Below are positions 1 to 12,244 of a stretch of 64,000 nt of DNA, in pieces. Under the pieces are notes generated by a model. That model had not been told where the DNA came from and did not search any database. It saw nothing but the letters and a program-made list of their open reading frames with translations. The stretch is from Undaria pinnatifida (lineage: Eukaryota; Sar; Phaeophyceae; Laminariales; Alariaceae), in contig JABAKD010000018.1 of NCBI GenBank assembly GCA_012845835.1, forward strand, positions 11,016,081 through 11,080,080, given 5' to 3'. Position 1 is the first letter of the stretch. Every line of letters starts with the position of its first letter. The position numbers and the translations under genes were made by a program.

Positions 1-530
1 TTAATCCTCCCCCCCTAACGCCCCCTCCTTCCCCACCACTCGCACCATCGCCTAGACCTAGCACCACGCGTATGGCAAACCCCTACATCTATGCGACCTA
101 AATCTGTTAAACCCCCCCCCCCCCCCCGCCCCATCGAACACTCCGCCCTCTCCTCACTGGTTGTACGACTTACAGGATATACATGATAAACTGGTGCATT
201 CCTTCCAAAACCGTCGGCTTTGTCCCCTTGAAGGATTTATAGTTTCCACGCACAGGTTGAGTTGCCCCGCTCACCCCCACCCCCCCCCCCCCCCCCCGCT
301 CCCTCTTGTTCAAACCCATGCCCCCACGCCTTTAAAACCTCCGCCGTCCCCTCAATGGTTATACGACTTACAGGATACACTTGATAATCTGATGCATTTC
401 CTTCCACAGCTGTCACATTTTGTCCCCTCAAAAACATGTTTTATAGTTTCCGCGCACAGACTGACTAACATCACCCTGTTGACCCTGATAGCTACACTGT
501 AGTTCCAAGGGGAGTCGCCGACCTATAATG
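1..530 (+). repeat. PG repeat, partial copy, C-rich orientation
   Basis: Copy of the dispersed repeat called PG here. Poly-C runs lie at 112-127 and about 281-297. It carries the subunit motifs seen in all copies: a box like CTAGACCTAGCACCACGCG near 50-70, the segment ending in CCGTCGG..TTTGTCCCCTTGAAGG, and the terminal motif GGGGAGTCGCCGACCTATA near 511-529. The long proline- and histidine-rich open frame across it is a by-product of the C-runs. The copy is cut by the window start. Confidence 0.8.
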
Positions 531-990
531 CCGTGCAAGTGTTGTCGGATTAACTTCCATCCGCAAACGTTGTTTGTATCAGTAACGACCAATTGTACGC
601 GTAGTGGTTGGGTAGAAAAGCAACCTCCATGCTAGTCTCCACGGACACAACAACAATCAAGCGGAGAGGAAAGCCATGCACATTCAAAATGACAGTTGTC
701 CGTGTTAGGGTTAGCAATATTTTGGATTTTTTTGGTAGGTAGATTCTAGAAGCTAAAACAAAACCGATATTGAATCAAATGTACCTTAACCCTAGCGAGA
801 CCATTAACAGAGGCAATGCGCGTCAACCCAACCAGATAGCCACACAAAGTACGATTAATCGCGAGTCTTGATATAGGACTGGTGTACTTACCAAAATACG
901 TCTTCCGCAAGCATAGTCCACAGAGCCATAGATGCTAGGTTGTCCTCCAACTGAACCACAATTTTCAACTACGTTTATGCCAAACCGTTA
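531..990. other. No gene seen
   Basis: AT-rich sequence without a convincing open frame or known repeat. A short telomere-like TTAGGGTTAG lies near 706-715. Confidence 0.5.
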
Positions 991-1363
991 TGCGCTAGGA
1001 TGGCACAATATTCGAAGGTCCATAGGGGTTCTAAACCCGCTGTAAAACCTCGCTGGGTGGTCCCTGAGGTGGATCTGGGGCTTTTTGGGGCTGTTGTGGG
1101 CGGTGAGGATTCCGTCCGTTCTTCCGAAATTTTTTATGGAATTGATCGAAATCGTTTCGGAAAGGTGGATTGGGGTGACGGTCACGACATGTATAACACC
1201 CAAGGTGGAGAAGGTCCATCGGGGGGTCTGGACCCGCTGTAAAACGCACGCCCATCCTCGATCCCCGTTCAATGTAGTATAACGTGAGCGTTGTCCCATC
1301 GACACTGTATATTTCCGCAGTGGAAAAGTATCGTCCGTCATCATTTGTTGCCTCCGAGATCAA
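988..1363 (-). other. Ambiguous overlapping open frames, possible exon
   Basis: Open frames overlap here on both strands, about 80-118 codons each. The minus frame from 1363 reads as mixed-composition protein (for example TAEIYSVDGTTLTLYYIERG), so it could be an exon. I see no conserved domain and no clear splice-site pair. A short repeat, ACCCGCTGTAAAAC, occurs near 1036 and 1227. Coding status is undecided. Confidence 0.15.
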
Positions 1364-4300
1364 AGCTAGCCCTGGTTAATTGACTATCTGTATGCACCGC
1401 GTAGGGTGACTCACAGGGAGACTGCTCTCGGTACCCGACGAGGGACCATCAGGCGGATGAGAATAAAAAAAGATAGAAAATACGATTAAAGTGCTGGAGA
1501 CCCGGAGACCACTCTGAACATGCCCATACTACCTGCACTCAATCTGCATAGAATATATATGCACTTAATATGCACAGAGCCAAAGGGGGCTCAACTCGAA
1601 CATATCGAAGATGGGGACCGCCAATCATATCAATAGTTCCATTCTACCATCTCCATAGATTCTATATAGTCATACGCATCATACATCAGACTTGTGCACA
1701 GGCACAAACCAACACTGGTGAAGCACAAGTAGTGCAATAAACCCCTAGCGGCCCTTTCCTATCGAATTCCGGTGCAACCCAGACTCAACCCACTCGCTAT
1801 GCATATAATAACTGCTTGCTATCGATTCCGGGCTAAACAGATTTCACAGCTACCTCGCCAACGAGCCGTGCCAACCCTAACCCCTACAGCGTTTGGACTT
1901 GAAGATGCCAAAGATATTGTCGCTAGCTCTTCGCCATCGTGTTCCTTTTGCTACCACTGACGGTGTCACCCACACATGTTCAACGTCCCTCTGCTGTAGC
2001 TACCCCCGTGGATCTTTTCCTGTCGGCTGCCGTTGGAACCCAGATAACACCCATGGACAGGTCGTGCAGGGTATTTCTACAGGAGTGTCGAATCCTGGAG
2101 ATATTTTAAGGTGTCCGGCGCAACCAGCCCTGCCCTCAGTGGCAGCTGTAGGTTTAAACATGCAATATGATGTTTACTGCTATCGACAGCAAATTCCACC
2201 GGTGTCAACATGAATAAAGCTACGAGTAAAATATACGATGCATTGGTACGAGAGAGTCGACTTCCGAATAGTTTCGACAGTTTTCAGTGCCGTTGGTTGC
2301 CACCGATTATTTTACTTGGGGATGCTAAACGCCGCTGCAGCCGGCGCTTGCACCCGGTGTCCATTTGCTACCGTTGTTGGCATCTAAAAGTATAAAGCAG
2401 TGCATACGCCATGCAGTGTACAAGCACGATAGGGACGAATGCTGGACAGTTTGGGCCGTTAACGATCCAACAAAACTTGCCCGCAGTGACACCTGCCCAC
2501 GCTCAGTTACACCTGTAGCTTTCTCATTTGAAGATTGTTCGTGTTCAATGGTGGCCGTGGTAGGTTCTGAACTTGTAGACGCTCATGGAATTGACGCCTC
2601 CGCAGGCCCTAGACTTGTCCCCAGCGCACTCGTAATCGCACGTTCTCGCCTTCCTGGTAGGCTTGGAGGACCCGCAGAAGCATTCTGTTCAAGAGGTAAA
2701 TTGTTTCACGGAGGCATCGCGATTACTATCGTTTGACACAAGATGGAAATTTTGAGGTAAGTGAAATTGGATTTTTACCGAGGCCACCCCATGGATTATT
2801 CTTTCAGTGAAAGTCGGCACGAGTTACAGCACTCGCGTATTGACAGCGTGCCAGAATGGTGGGCATAAGCTACATTTCGTATTCGAGCTAGGGTGAGTGC
2901 AACACTAACTGAAGTGTCACAGGTGTCGAATGCATTGTTTCCCTGACATGTTTGGTCTGAGGTTGAGGAAATCTATGTCAGATGAGAAAGACGTGTTCAA
3001 GCGTTGGAATCAAGGTAGACTCAACGAACTACTGAAACCGCGTCTGGCGATACATCTTTGCTGGTTTGGAAGGTATTCGCGTCGGAATGAGTCGCGCTGG
3101 AGTCCAGTTTACGCACATGTATCCGCGTTGGAATAAATTGCGATGGAGTCCAGATGTTTATGTACTAATCCCTTAACCAAACGCCAGATCGGGGAGAGCG
3201 GCTTTGGAAGCCTATCCTACACTTCTGTTGACTGCATACATAGGTTTGCCGCCCGACAATATATACAGCCTGTAGCGAGCAGTCTTGTCACCAATGGTGC
3301 ATACATATTTGCTGGGGTTTTCCATGCCGCTATACGCGCTATCGTATACGTACTTCAAAATAGTTACACTTCTACAGTAGGGTTTCCCAATGGTGCCAGC
3401 ATATGCCAGCCCAGCGTGCCGGCTCTATTGTGGGCCCCCGTACTATTGGGGATTGGAATACTACAGGGACTTTATACAGACAGATCCAGCCGTGTCAAGC
3501 GATTTCACCGGCATTGCCGAAAACGGCGTTAACACCCAACCAGCAGTACTATTAACAGGAGCCCCCACTGCTGCCCGCACGTAACTGACCTGGTGTTTGC
3601 CATCGAGACGGATGCTGCAGTAGGGGTAAGCCAAATGTTTCCGGGTCTGAGCTCCATGCCTCACCCAGAACTGGGCTTTAAGATATACCGAATGCGCAAC
3701 GCGGTCAACAACAGCATGGCCTAGATATACAACACAAACCACTGCCGTCTTCCAAACACACCGGGCAGTACGTCGGGTGACGAGCTTTGTCTGTCACAAT
3801 TATGTCACATTTGGTTTTTGTCAAACCCAGCTACCCTAGCGTAGCACGCGTCTAACCGAGAGTATCGTGTGCTAGGCTAACCTGATGAGGATGCCGTGCC
3901 GAAGTATTTGAAGTGCCTCCAGCTGCAGGCATTCGCGCACATCTAACGAAGCAATCAGTGCGTCGGCGAGACATGGGACGGAATAATATCTTGCTGAACG
4001 TTATGTTGTTTGCATTCCATTTATTGTTAGCGACAACATTCAGAGGTAATGCACTTGCCTATGCCTTTCGACCATGCGCAGTGCATAGATCGTTGTCAAC
4101 GCAAACGCTAAGCCAAGGCACCGAACATTGCCCCTCTCACTGAATGAATCACCCTCGCTTGCAGGCACCCACTTAATATATCGGCACTTCTGTATCTCCC
4201 TTAACCCATTTTTTCTACCGATTTTCACCTTTAAGATGAGCATCGTTTTATCATCTGCGCTCGACTTTCTTGGACGTTTACGCGAACTACGTAGCATCAC

Positions 4301-4900
4301 TACCATCCCATGCATTATTCTTGCGAAGCTAGGATTCCCCAGTGCCATCGTATCGTACAACTAGAGTTACATGGTATTTTGCCGTCCTACCGTATGGCTA
4401 AACCAGGACTATGTAGTGTTTGCAGTTCTACGGTGAGGACACGTGCATCCAGTCGTTCGCTACACTATTGCGAAGCCTGTGACGTGTGTCGTTTGCCAAT
4501 ATATTGAAAGCCCAGACCACTACAGTGGTTTGGCGTCCTATTGCCACGCGAGGGCTATATGAACTTCCTTTACATGCTCAGCATACCGCTGTACGCATGC
4601 GGCAGCTCGAAAGCCAAATATTATTAACCTGATATACATCCCAAGTTTCACAGCTTAGCTGCCATCCTTCAATATTCCTCAATTTCGGTTTTTTATATAG
4701 CATCGGCATGCAAAACCACCGTCGTATGAATTTCTTAGGGTTAGGGTCAGTCGTGTTGACCTCAGTATTGTTAATATAGTGTAAGGGCCTGCATCCTTCA
4801 CACGGGTATATATACCTCGTAGCGCGCGATCGAAGTGCCACACGCAGCATGCTAGCATGAGTTTTCACGGACGTTTTCCAACTCGGAGCTGAAGTGCGTT
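1364..4900. other. Unassigned region, no recognised gene
   Basis: About 3.5 kb of low-repeat sequence. Several plus-strand frames of 60-130 codons are open, but none has a recognisable domain, signal peptide or splice context. The next exons of the vWA-WSC gene should lie on the minus strand here, because that gene's last visible exon ends with a donor site at 4934. I could not find the rest of the WSC domain. A telomere-like motif (TTAGGGTTAGGG) lies at about 4735-4746. Confidence 0.4.
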
Positions 4901-4933
4901 TTAGTTTTGCCTGGAAATATTGTGTTGTCTCAC

Positions 4934-5451
4934 CTGCGCTGTCATGTGAGGTGAGCTGAACCTGTAGCCACTGAGCGGGTTGTGGCGAGAGCCGTCTTTG
5001 TAGCAGCCAAGGTACTTCGACTTCTTTGCCCAGCCCTGCTTAAGGCCGTTGCCGCGCTTGGGCTCCTTCATTGTCGGGCAAGGAGTAGACGGCATTGCAG
5101 GGCTTAGCGTCGGGCTTAGGGCAGGCGACGGGGTGGGAGCCTCGCAGACGTCGGTCCCGACCACTAAACCAGTGAGGGCGGACAGGTCGGGATCGTTGCC
5201 TTGGTCGTCTGTGTAGGTTGCCGATACGACGATGCTGCCACCGGGAACCTCGCCGCACACGTCCAGGAGAACATCGAAGTCGGTGGGGGTGGACTCGAGA
5301 TCGGACGCAGAAAAGGTGACGGTGCTACCCGAGAAGGACCCGGAAGCAGTGGAATCGATCGGGACGCCGAATTCGATTGTCACCGAGGCGCCGGTTGATG
5401 GGCAATCTATCACGGTGCCTCCGCTGGACGACAGGATGCTTGCCACGGCGG
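4934..5451 (-). CDS. Exon of vWA-WSC gene: linker and WSC domain start
   Basis: A pyrimidine-rich tract and CCTCAG acceptor end at 5452; the donor GCGCAG|GTGAGA falls at 4934. The first residues (AAVASIL) finish the last vWA helix. A segment around GGTVIDCPSTGASVTIEFGV resembles part of the exon at 31581-31754, which suggests a repeated beta-domain. A Pro/Ser/Thr linker and KYLGCYKDGSRHNPLSGY follow, the N-terminal half of a WSC domain. The remaining WSC cysteines must be in an exon below 4934 that I could not locate. Confidence 0.85.
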
Positions 5452-8400
5452 CTGAGGACAGTTCATTGTAGGAGAGAAAGAGGTATGGACGAAAGAGGTG
5501 GCGTTACTGACCGCGACAGTGTTCAACATTGACGGGATGATATGGTACCATGTTAGCACGCAGCGTCAACGATTTGTGGTCAAGTTAAGCCTGGAACGAA
5601 TGCGTTACTTGCGTGGGTATGCTATCACCGTACGCACGACAGGTATACAGTGATACTAAGGAATAAGGCGGGCCCCTCAGTCGCAATGGTGGAGGGGGCA
5701 TATTTGGGAACTGCCAAGAAACAGATAAACGGGCTATTTTGCGGTACATGCCATATGCCATATACATCTTAGGGTTAGGGTTGGGATTATCATGCGGTAC
5801 GTGCCATATACCACGTACATCGTTGGTGATAGTCCTAGCCACGTTAGGGGGGCATTGCCCGAGCCAATAAGTATAATACGAATAAAATTGGTGTGTACCA
5901 TGTGATTATTGGACGGAGATATGATTACACCCGTAATCCGCCAACTACTGGGTGTCCTCAATGAAAAACGTTTACGAAATAGGTACAATAAAATACAGCA
6001 GCAGCCGGAGCAGCCGCAGCAGAGTAGCAGCAGCACGTCAACGTCTGCAGGCAGGACGCCCCATCAACTGTGGATAATGCCGTAGTACCGGGGTATTCTT
6101 ACGTTCTTGCAGCGTCCAACAATGCAGAGCAGAATCGGCAGTGCTATTCCCGTACTGGATGCGGCGCAGAAACGACGCAGAAACGCAGCACGAGCGCAAT
6201 ATGGTAGCGTTGCGCAAGTAGAGCAGCCGCAGTTATTAGTACCTAAAAACTTTCAATCAGTTAATGATAATGATGGCTCAAATAAAAGAGCAAGATAGAG
6301 AGAAAAAACAGGAAATTTCAACCAACAAGTCTGTCCACCGAAAAATACAAACAAGTAAACGGAACTGCTGTAAAACACAGCGGGAGGATAGTAATATCAG
6401 CTTGTTGACGAAACCGCCTCTTCGGTACAATACTTTCCTTTCTTTCCCAGCAGGATTTTGGTGTGTTAGCGATGGAAATTTACGCCATTCTGCAGGCGAC
6501 GACGGCTCCGGGGGGAAGTGGGGACGTGCGGCAACAAATCAAAATTACAATAATAGGAACAAAGAAGGACGAAAAGGCGCAAAACAATAGCGTACGGGGA
6601 GCGACGGCAGCCAAGCAACAGCGGCGGCAGATTTAATGGCAGCACCACCGCTGCCATCCCACCACGGCAACAGCACCACAGCTAGCTGCAGCTAGCAGCA
6701 ACAAAACAAGCGGCACATCACCAGCACCGGCAACAGCAACAACAGCATCTATTTCGTTTGATTTTTTTCAATTTGGGGACCGGTGTCGTCAGAGAATTAT
6801 TCTCAACGCTTACTTCTGCTCTCAGGGCACGAACGCCACCGCATTGTTGCGTCCGCTCCAAGCACCATAACGAGTAGCCGTTTCGGAACGACGCATTCTC
6901 CACGACACCAGGCGGGCGAAAGCGCAACGTTGGGCACCGGGCCGCCCGGCGGCCCGCGGGCATACCCCAGCGCCCATACGCGTCATACTCCACGTACAAC
7001 TCTCGAGTCTGTGTGCTCTCAACGGTTGTTGTGCTGCGTCCATATAGCAAGCAGCAGGAAGCTGGTGGTGGGTGCCAGGCCAGGGAGTTGCTGCGTCGTA
7101 TAAATGATCGGTGCGTTGTACGCCAATGAGAGAGAGGAACCGTATCGCAACTTTAGATAAAATCGTACCTTCGATATATATTTTTGCCGCTTTGGAGGAA
7201 AATTCCACAAGTCCTAGCTCAAGTACTTTTCTAAGGAGTGTACTTACGAAAAACGCTCTTCACACACTAACCATTAGGTTTCAATTACCTACGCATCTAA
7301 GTATATAATATGTTCTCCTCGTACACACCCCGTGCACTGGTATCATAGTCACGCGAGGAAAATACCTAGTCTTGCGCCCACTACTGTGCCGCCGATGCAT
7401 ATACTTGGTAGAAAAGCTGCTTGTTCGGACATTTTTCTTTGTGTTTCAATCTAACCCTATGCTCAATTTTGGAAATTTTCCGTGATGGGGCACCTGCATG
7501 CCGTGGTACCAGATAACACTAACGAACCCATCCATGTGACAGTAAACGAAATCAAGTTTACGTAGACAAGATTTGTGCGCTGATTCTCAACGCTGAGTTG
7601 ACGCGATTCCAAGACCGCCGGTCATTGGAAGGATTGGTCGAAACGAATGCGTTGTTCTATGATCATACGAAGCGTCAAGTTCATACGTACGTACGTAGAA
7701 GGGCTGACACTAGATAGAATGCAATCCTAGCCATCACCACATGCTGTCGGGTTTGCTGCAAGTTCATAGTGTTGACTAAACCGGAGGGGCGAGGTTGACA
7801 CAAAGTCTGCGTTCCGCAGATGGACGAAAACTGGTACACGAACGAAAGTGTATGGAGCTTAAGCTTTTTTTACCCGGATCCCCAGGAGGATAAAAAAAAA
7901 AAAAAAAAGGTGGCGCCCCGAATTCCGGCAACGGATATATTTGTTATGACCCACCCGCCCCCCAATATCCACCCAAAATAAAAGCTGCCCCAGCAACACG
8001 TGGTCTCCTTGAATCCCAACAGCAACTAATTGCACACATCTACGGCAGCACCAGCTTCCATATATATCTTACGAAAATAAAAATACACTCCAGCCATGAG
8101 ATCGAAGATTTTTCGACATTCATCTTTGCAAGCTGTGTGTGATACTCCGATCGCGCGTGTTACTAAGTGTGTGTCCTCATCATTAAGGATATAGGTCGGC
8201 GACTCCTTTTGGAACTACTGTGTAGCTTGTACTAGGGTCAACAGGGTAATGTTTGTCAGTCTGTGCGCGGAAACTATAAAACCCGTTTTTGAGGGGAACA
8301 AAATGTGACAGCTGTGTGGAAGGAAATGCATCGGTTTATGAAGTGTATCCTGTAAGTCGTACAACCGGTAAGGGGAGGGCGGGGGTTTTAAGGGCGTGGG

Positions 8401-11400
8401 GGTATGGGTTTGAACGAGAGGGAGCGGGACGGGGAGGGGGGGGGGGGGGGGGCAACTGAATATGTGCGTGTAAACTATAAATCCTTCAAGGGGACAAATC
8501 TGACGTTTTTGGAAGGAATGCACTAGTTTATCATGTATATCCCGAAAGTCATACAACCAGTGAGGAGAGGGCGAAGTGTTCGAACGGGTCGGGGGGAGGG
8601 AGGGTTGGGGGGTTATTTTTTTGGGGGGGAAGGGATTTTAACAGCTTTCGATCGCGTAGATGTAGGGGCTTGCTATACGCGTGGTGCTAGGTCTAGGCGA
8701 TGGTGCGGGTGGTGGGGGAGGAGGGGACGTTGGGGGGGGGGGGTGAAATGGAGGAACGGCATGTATGGCTGGGAAGATGATAAGGTGATATCAACTGCGT
8801 GGAAGTGTTTATTACTCTGGTACATTTTCGATTTTAGGTGGGGCGTTTGAACAAGAGGGAGCGGAGAAAAAGAGAGGGGTGTTGCGTTTTTGTTTTTGCG
8901 GGGGGGATAGCTGCTAACAGTTTTAGGTCGCATAGATGTAGGGGTTTGCTATACGCTTGGTGATAGGTCTAGGCGCTGGTGCGGGTCGTGGGGAAGGAGG
9001 GGGCATCACAGCTGACGCAATCCATGCCTCCGCCAGAAACATATAAAAAATGAAATCGGGAGTCAGCCTACGATGTGCCAGGTCCATGTTGGTGCATACG
9101 TCTCACTACTCGCGTCTGGGAAAACCGACTAGACTATACCGCTTGCCACCTAAGAAATACTACCACGTATAGTATATACTGCACGTAGTACCTATCACTG
9201 GGCATACATACCCGCGTCAGACGCAAGTCAATAGGAAAAAATAAACAAAGAAATATTCTTCCCCCACACGCCCCTCGTTCCTCACCATCCGAACCACCGC
9301 CTAGACCTAGCACCATGCGTATAGTAAGTTCCTACCCGGTGTACATTTATGCGATCTAAAGCGGTTAAAAATTCCCCCTCCCCCCCCCCCCCTTTGGAAC
9401 ACCCCCCCCCTCTCCTCACCCGTTGTCGTACGATTTACAGGATGCACATGATAAACGGATGCATTCCTCACACAACCGCTAGATTTTTCCCCTTCAAAGG
9501 TTCCTAGCTGTTGCGCAGATTGAGTTGCCCCCCCCCTCTACTACCCAGCCCCCCCGCCGTCCCCGGCACCCACGCCCTTAAAAACTCCGCCCCCCTCCCT
9601 TCACCGGTTATACGACTGCTACTAGTACTATTATTGATAGTATTTATACTACATACAGGATGTACTTCATAAACTGATACATTTCCTTCCACAGCAGTCC
9701 GATTTTGTCCCTCTCATAAACGGGTTTTCTATTTTCCGCGCCAGATTGATTAACATCACCCTGCTGACCCTGGTACAAGCTACATTGTAGTTCCAAGGGG
9801 AATATCCTTCATGAGGACACACACCCAGTAATACGCGCGATCGGAGTATCACACACAGCTTGCAAAGATGAGTTTCGACGAAATCTTCCATCTCACCGCT
9901 GGAAGATTGTATTTTCGTTTTTGTTATATATCTACGATAGGGGATAGGGCTTGCGCCTTCGCCTGAATGGTGGAGGGGACAAAATCTGGACCTTACAGAA
10001 ACATACAAAATATATGATAGGTATATTTGCTCTCGTAGTCAATACGTTGTGGCTTGAGAATGTGCAGTTAGTTGCGCATTGCTTGCACAACACTTAACCA
10101 CACACCACGCAGATACCACCAGACAAACAAGCTACAACAATTGCTGACCGAAATATGTTTTGTCGACGGCAGTCTGTGCAGGCCGCGTGTGTGACATCAC
10201 GTGTCAACCTTCCTCTTAGTAATCGCTTGCTCCAGTTGTTGTAGTTATCAAGCTAAAGTTATGTTTTATGCCAGAAAAAACCCGCCGTAGGATCAAGTTT
10301 TTCTTTTACTCTCGGTATGCGCCGGTGTCGTGCTAACTGCATAATAATAATGCTGTGTGTATACATTCTTGCGGGCGCATTCTTCGGAAGCAATTGAATC
10401 GTCGCCGATATATGTGGTGACTTGATCAGTCAAGAGCGTAAGAAATCTGTACCAGCACGACAAGCATTCTGTGGCTGACGCCGCCCGCTCAATGGAGATA
10501 TACCAATACTTCGATAGCGATGGTAGCTGAGAGTATATCATGGGTGTTGGAAGGAATCAGGAAGTTGCAAGATGTCATACCGGGCATTGGAATGCACGCA
10601 CAGATATATGCATTTTAATGCGGGTGTGAATACCAGGCGTTGGAAGGGGTGCGAAAATGCGTTGCCATGGGAATGTGTACTGTCTAAATTTTGCCACAAC
10701 GGTCTTCCATTTTGTACTCGGGTATGATCCACACTTCGCCCCATGGCCGCGCGACAACGTAGACGCCGCGTCCATCCCCTAAAACCCGACGCACTACTCG
10801 GATTGTAAGTTCTACGTACCCATGAAGAAAGCTCCGGGGGAATACCTTCCCCGAGTGTCCTTACAAGCTAATAATGCTCCGTGAAGCCCGTAGCTTTTTC
10901 CATCCCAATCCGATGAAAGAATAGTCAGCGTAAAGGCACCTCATAAATGAAACATATCGCGACACGCGAAAACACCTTCAAGCAGGTCAAACCCTAACCC
11001 TAACCCTAACCCTAAATGAAACATATCGCGACACGCGAAAACACCTTCAAGCAGGTCAAACCCTAACCCTAACACTAACCCTAACCCTAACCCTAACCCT
11101 AACCCTAAACCTAACCTAACCTAACCCTAGCCTAACCCTAACCTTAACCCTAATCCTAACCCTAACCCTAAGGTCAAACTCTTATCCTAACTCAAATAGA
11201 AACCCTACCGCGCCGCTTAGTAAGTCAAAGACCAAGCCTAATTCTGGCGCTAACCCTAACTTACCGTTAAGGAGGTCAAAGTCCGCGACTTGGAAGACGT
11301 TGTTGGCGTCGCCTGCGATCGCGAGAAGTTCGTCGCTGCCAGTTCTGTCCCCTGCAGTTGGAGGGGGGGGTTGGAAATTGGTACATTTTATTGAGGAGTT

Positions 11401-12244
11401 CACAGTCGTTAGAATCTCAATCGAGTGGTGCTGCGACAATGGTTGCACGCTTAGTCTAAAAAGAGCACAGACGCAGGTCCTTGATAACCCTAACCCTAAC
11501 CCTCTCTACCTTTCTACACTGAAGATAGCGTTCGATGTGATTTCACACCCTTAATATTATCGTAGGTGATATACCTAAAACAAAATGCATGTGTATCTGG
11601 CTTATTGTGCCATTGTTTTCTGGAAGTTGGTTGATGGTCGAGACAGAGAGGCCGTCAAGAGACGAAAATAGGATTGTTTGGTACTGCCTGTACCGTACAC
11701 GCAGGCTTCAGGAGAACAAATTTACTAAAAACACCCTAACCCCAAGACTAAGAGACAATGCGACCAAAATATTGATTGCTCACTACCTTCTTACAGATGA
11801 CCGGCGACGGCGACGGCCCTTCGATGCCGCAAACTCACCTACGCCCACAGCAAACACGAGTATGCCCTTGTCCCTGGCGTCATCTGCTGCAGCCGTGGTG
11901 CTAGGCAAGCTGCTGCTTTCGCCGTCGGTAATCACGATCATGAATGATGCAGTTGCGTTCGTGGCGGTCAGTAGCGCTGTGCCTTCGTAAATGCCGATGT
12001 ACGTCATTGTGCCAGTGCTTCTCTGGACGTCGGCATCGGAAAAGTCGTTAAAGTCTTGGGCGGAGTCGAACGTGCCGGACGAGACCAAGGTGCTTGAGTA
12101 CTGCACGTACGATGCCATTCCTCCGTTGCTGAAAAGGTTTCGAGCGGCAAACGCGGCGACGGTGTCCACAGCGAACTGCTTCTCACTCAAAAACTCGGCG
12201 GAGGAGACGCTGCCTGACCCGTCGAGAACGAGCGCGAGGTTGAT
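4934..12244 (-). CDS. vWA-WSC domain secreted-type protein, partial gene, three exons
   Basis: Three minus-strand exons join in phase: 12244-11839 (406 nt), 11351-11265 (87 nt) and 5451-4934 (518 nt). Every junction has AG/GT borders. The first two encode a complete von Willebrand A domain with a full metal-binding MIDAS: DGSGS at its start, the threonine of STGTMTYIG, and ITDGES. The domain's last strand and helix run across junction two (FQVADFDLLN, then AAVASIL). Next come a beta-rich extracellular-type segment, a Pro/Ser/Thr linker (PTPSPALSPTLSPA) and the start of a WSC domain (YLGCYKDGS). WSC domains bind carbohydrate; the likely role is adhesion or cell-wall contact outside the cell. 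Both ends are missing: the first exon starts at an acceptor in phase 0 and the last ends at a donor in phase 0. The 5.8 kb second intron carries telomeric DNA and repeats. Confidence 0.8.
5995..6035. repeat. CAG-rich low-complexity tract
   Basis: Interrupted CAG/CCG triplets inside the large intron of the vWA-WSC gene. No reading frame is assigned. Confidence 0.5.
6600..6755. repeat. CAG/CAA-rich low-complexity tract
   Basis: Irregular CAG, CAA and CAC triplets over about 150 bases, also within the large intron. Open frames here are short and overlap on both strands. Confidence 0.45.
7892..7908 (+). repeat. Poly(A) run of 17
   Basis: An uninterrupted A-run preceded by GGATCCCCAGGAGGAT. It may be the tail of a retroposed sequence, but I cannot define a body or target-site duplication. 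Confidence 0.4.
8073..9003 (-). repeat. PG repeat, partial copy, G-rich orientation
   Basis: Begins with the terminal motif (AATACACTCCAGCCATGAG, then CGATCGCGCG), followed by the GTCGGCGACTCC box and two or more subunits that each end in a G-run. The longest run is about 8436-8452. The CTAGGTCTAGGCG box occurs at about 8690 and 8968. No protein is supported; glycine/proline-rich frames are tract artefacts. Confidence 0.8.
9006..9250 (+). repeat. Dispersed repeat R250, copy 1
   Basis: Shares long stretches with 23422-23650: TCACAGCTGACGCAAT, AGAAACATATAAAA, CGGGAGTCAG, ACGATGTGCCAGGTCCA and CATACGTCTCACTACTC. The TATAAAA is promoter-like but no gene follows. The family is unknown to me. Confidence 0.7.
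9251..9930 (+). repeat. PG repeat, partial copy, C-rich orientation
   Basis: C-runs near 9378-9392 and 9406-9413, the CTAGACCTAGCACCATGCG box near 9302, and the terminal module at about 9790-9925. It lies in opposite orientation to the copy at 8073-9003, with R250 between them. Confidence 0.75.
10945..11082 (+). repeat. 69-bp tandem duplication with telomeric tails
   Basis: Two copies, starting at 10945 and 11014, of a 69 bp unit. Each has an identical unique part (ATGAAACATATCGCGACACG onward) followed by CCCTAA repeats. The unit mixes unique and telomeric DNA, so it was duplicated after the telomeric repeats arrived. Confidence 0.85.
10990..11180 (-). repeat. Interstitial telomeric array (CCCTAA)n, degenerate
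   Basis: Mostly CCCTAA with CACTAA, CCTAA and CTTAA variants, some 25 units, fading toward the splice donor at 11265. It lies inside the 5.8 kb intron of the vWA-WSC gene. Because exons on both sides join in phase, it is an internal array and not a chromosome end or an assembly join at this point. Confidence 0.9.
11265..11351 (-). CDS. Exon of vWA-WSC gene: C-terminal part of the vWA domain
   Basis: The acceptor CTGCAG ends at 11352 and the donor ACG|GTAAGT falls at 11265/11264. It completes a glycine codon from the previous exon and reads DRTGSDELLAIAGDANNVFQ then VADFDLLN, the usual end of a vWA domain. It leaves one base (G), which pairs with the CC that opens the exon at 5451. The intron that follows begins GTAAGTTAGGGTTAG, so telomere-like sequence starts directly at the splice site. 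Confidence 0.85.
11839..12244 (-). CDS. Exon of vWA-WSC gene: main part of the vWA domain
   Basis: The acceptor CTGGCAG ends at 12245 and the donor GTAG|GTGAGT falls at 11839/11838. The exon begins INLALVLDGSGSV, the first strand and MIDAS loop of a vWA domain, and ends VFAVGVG. The open frame continues upstream to 12379, but I treat that as intron because the polypyrimidine/AG context and the domain start agree on 12244. It leaves one base (G) for the next exon. Confidence 0.85.

Noticed and set aside
161-502. Proline-rich open frames here and in similar places (8673, 13069, 15631, 27686, 43905, 59978)
   Set aside because: They are translations of poly-C/poly-G tracts in PG copies; the same DNA is open on both strands and frames vary with tract length.
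7855-7935. Cloning-vector or cDNA adaptor contamination (GGATCC, A-run, GAATTCCGG)
   Set aside because: Suggestive sites, but flanking sequence is not recognisable vector and the sites could occur by chance.
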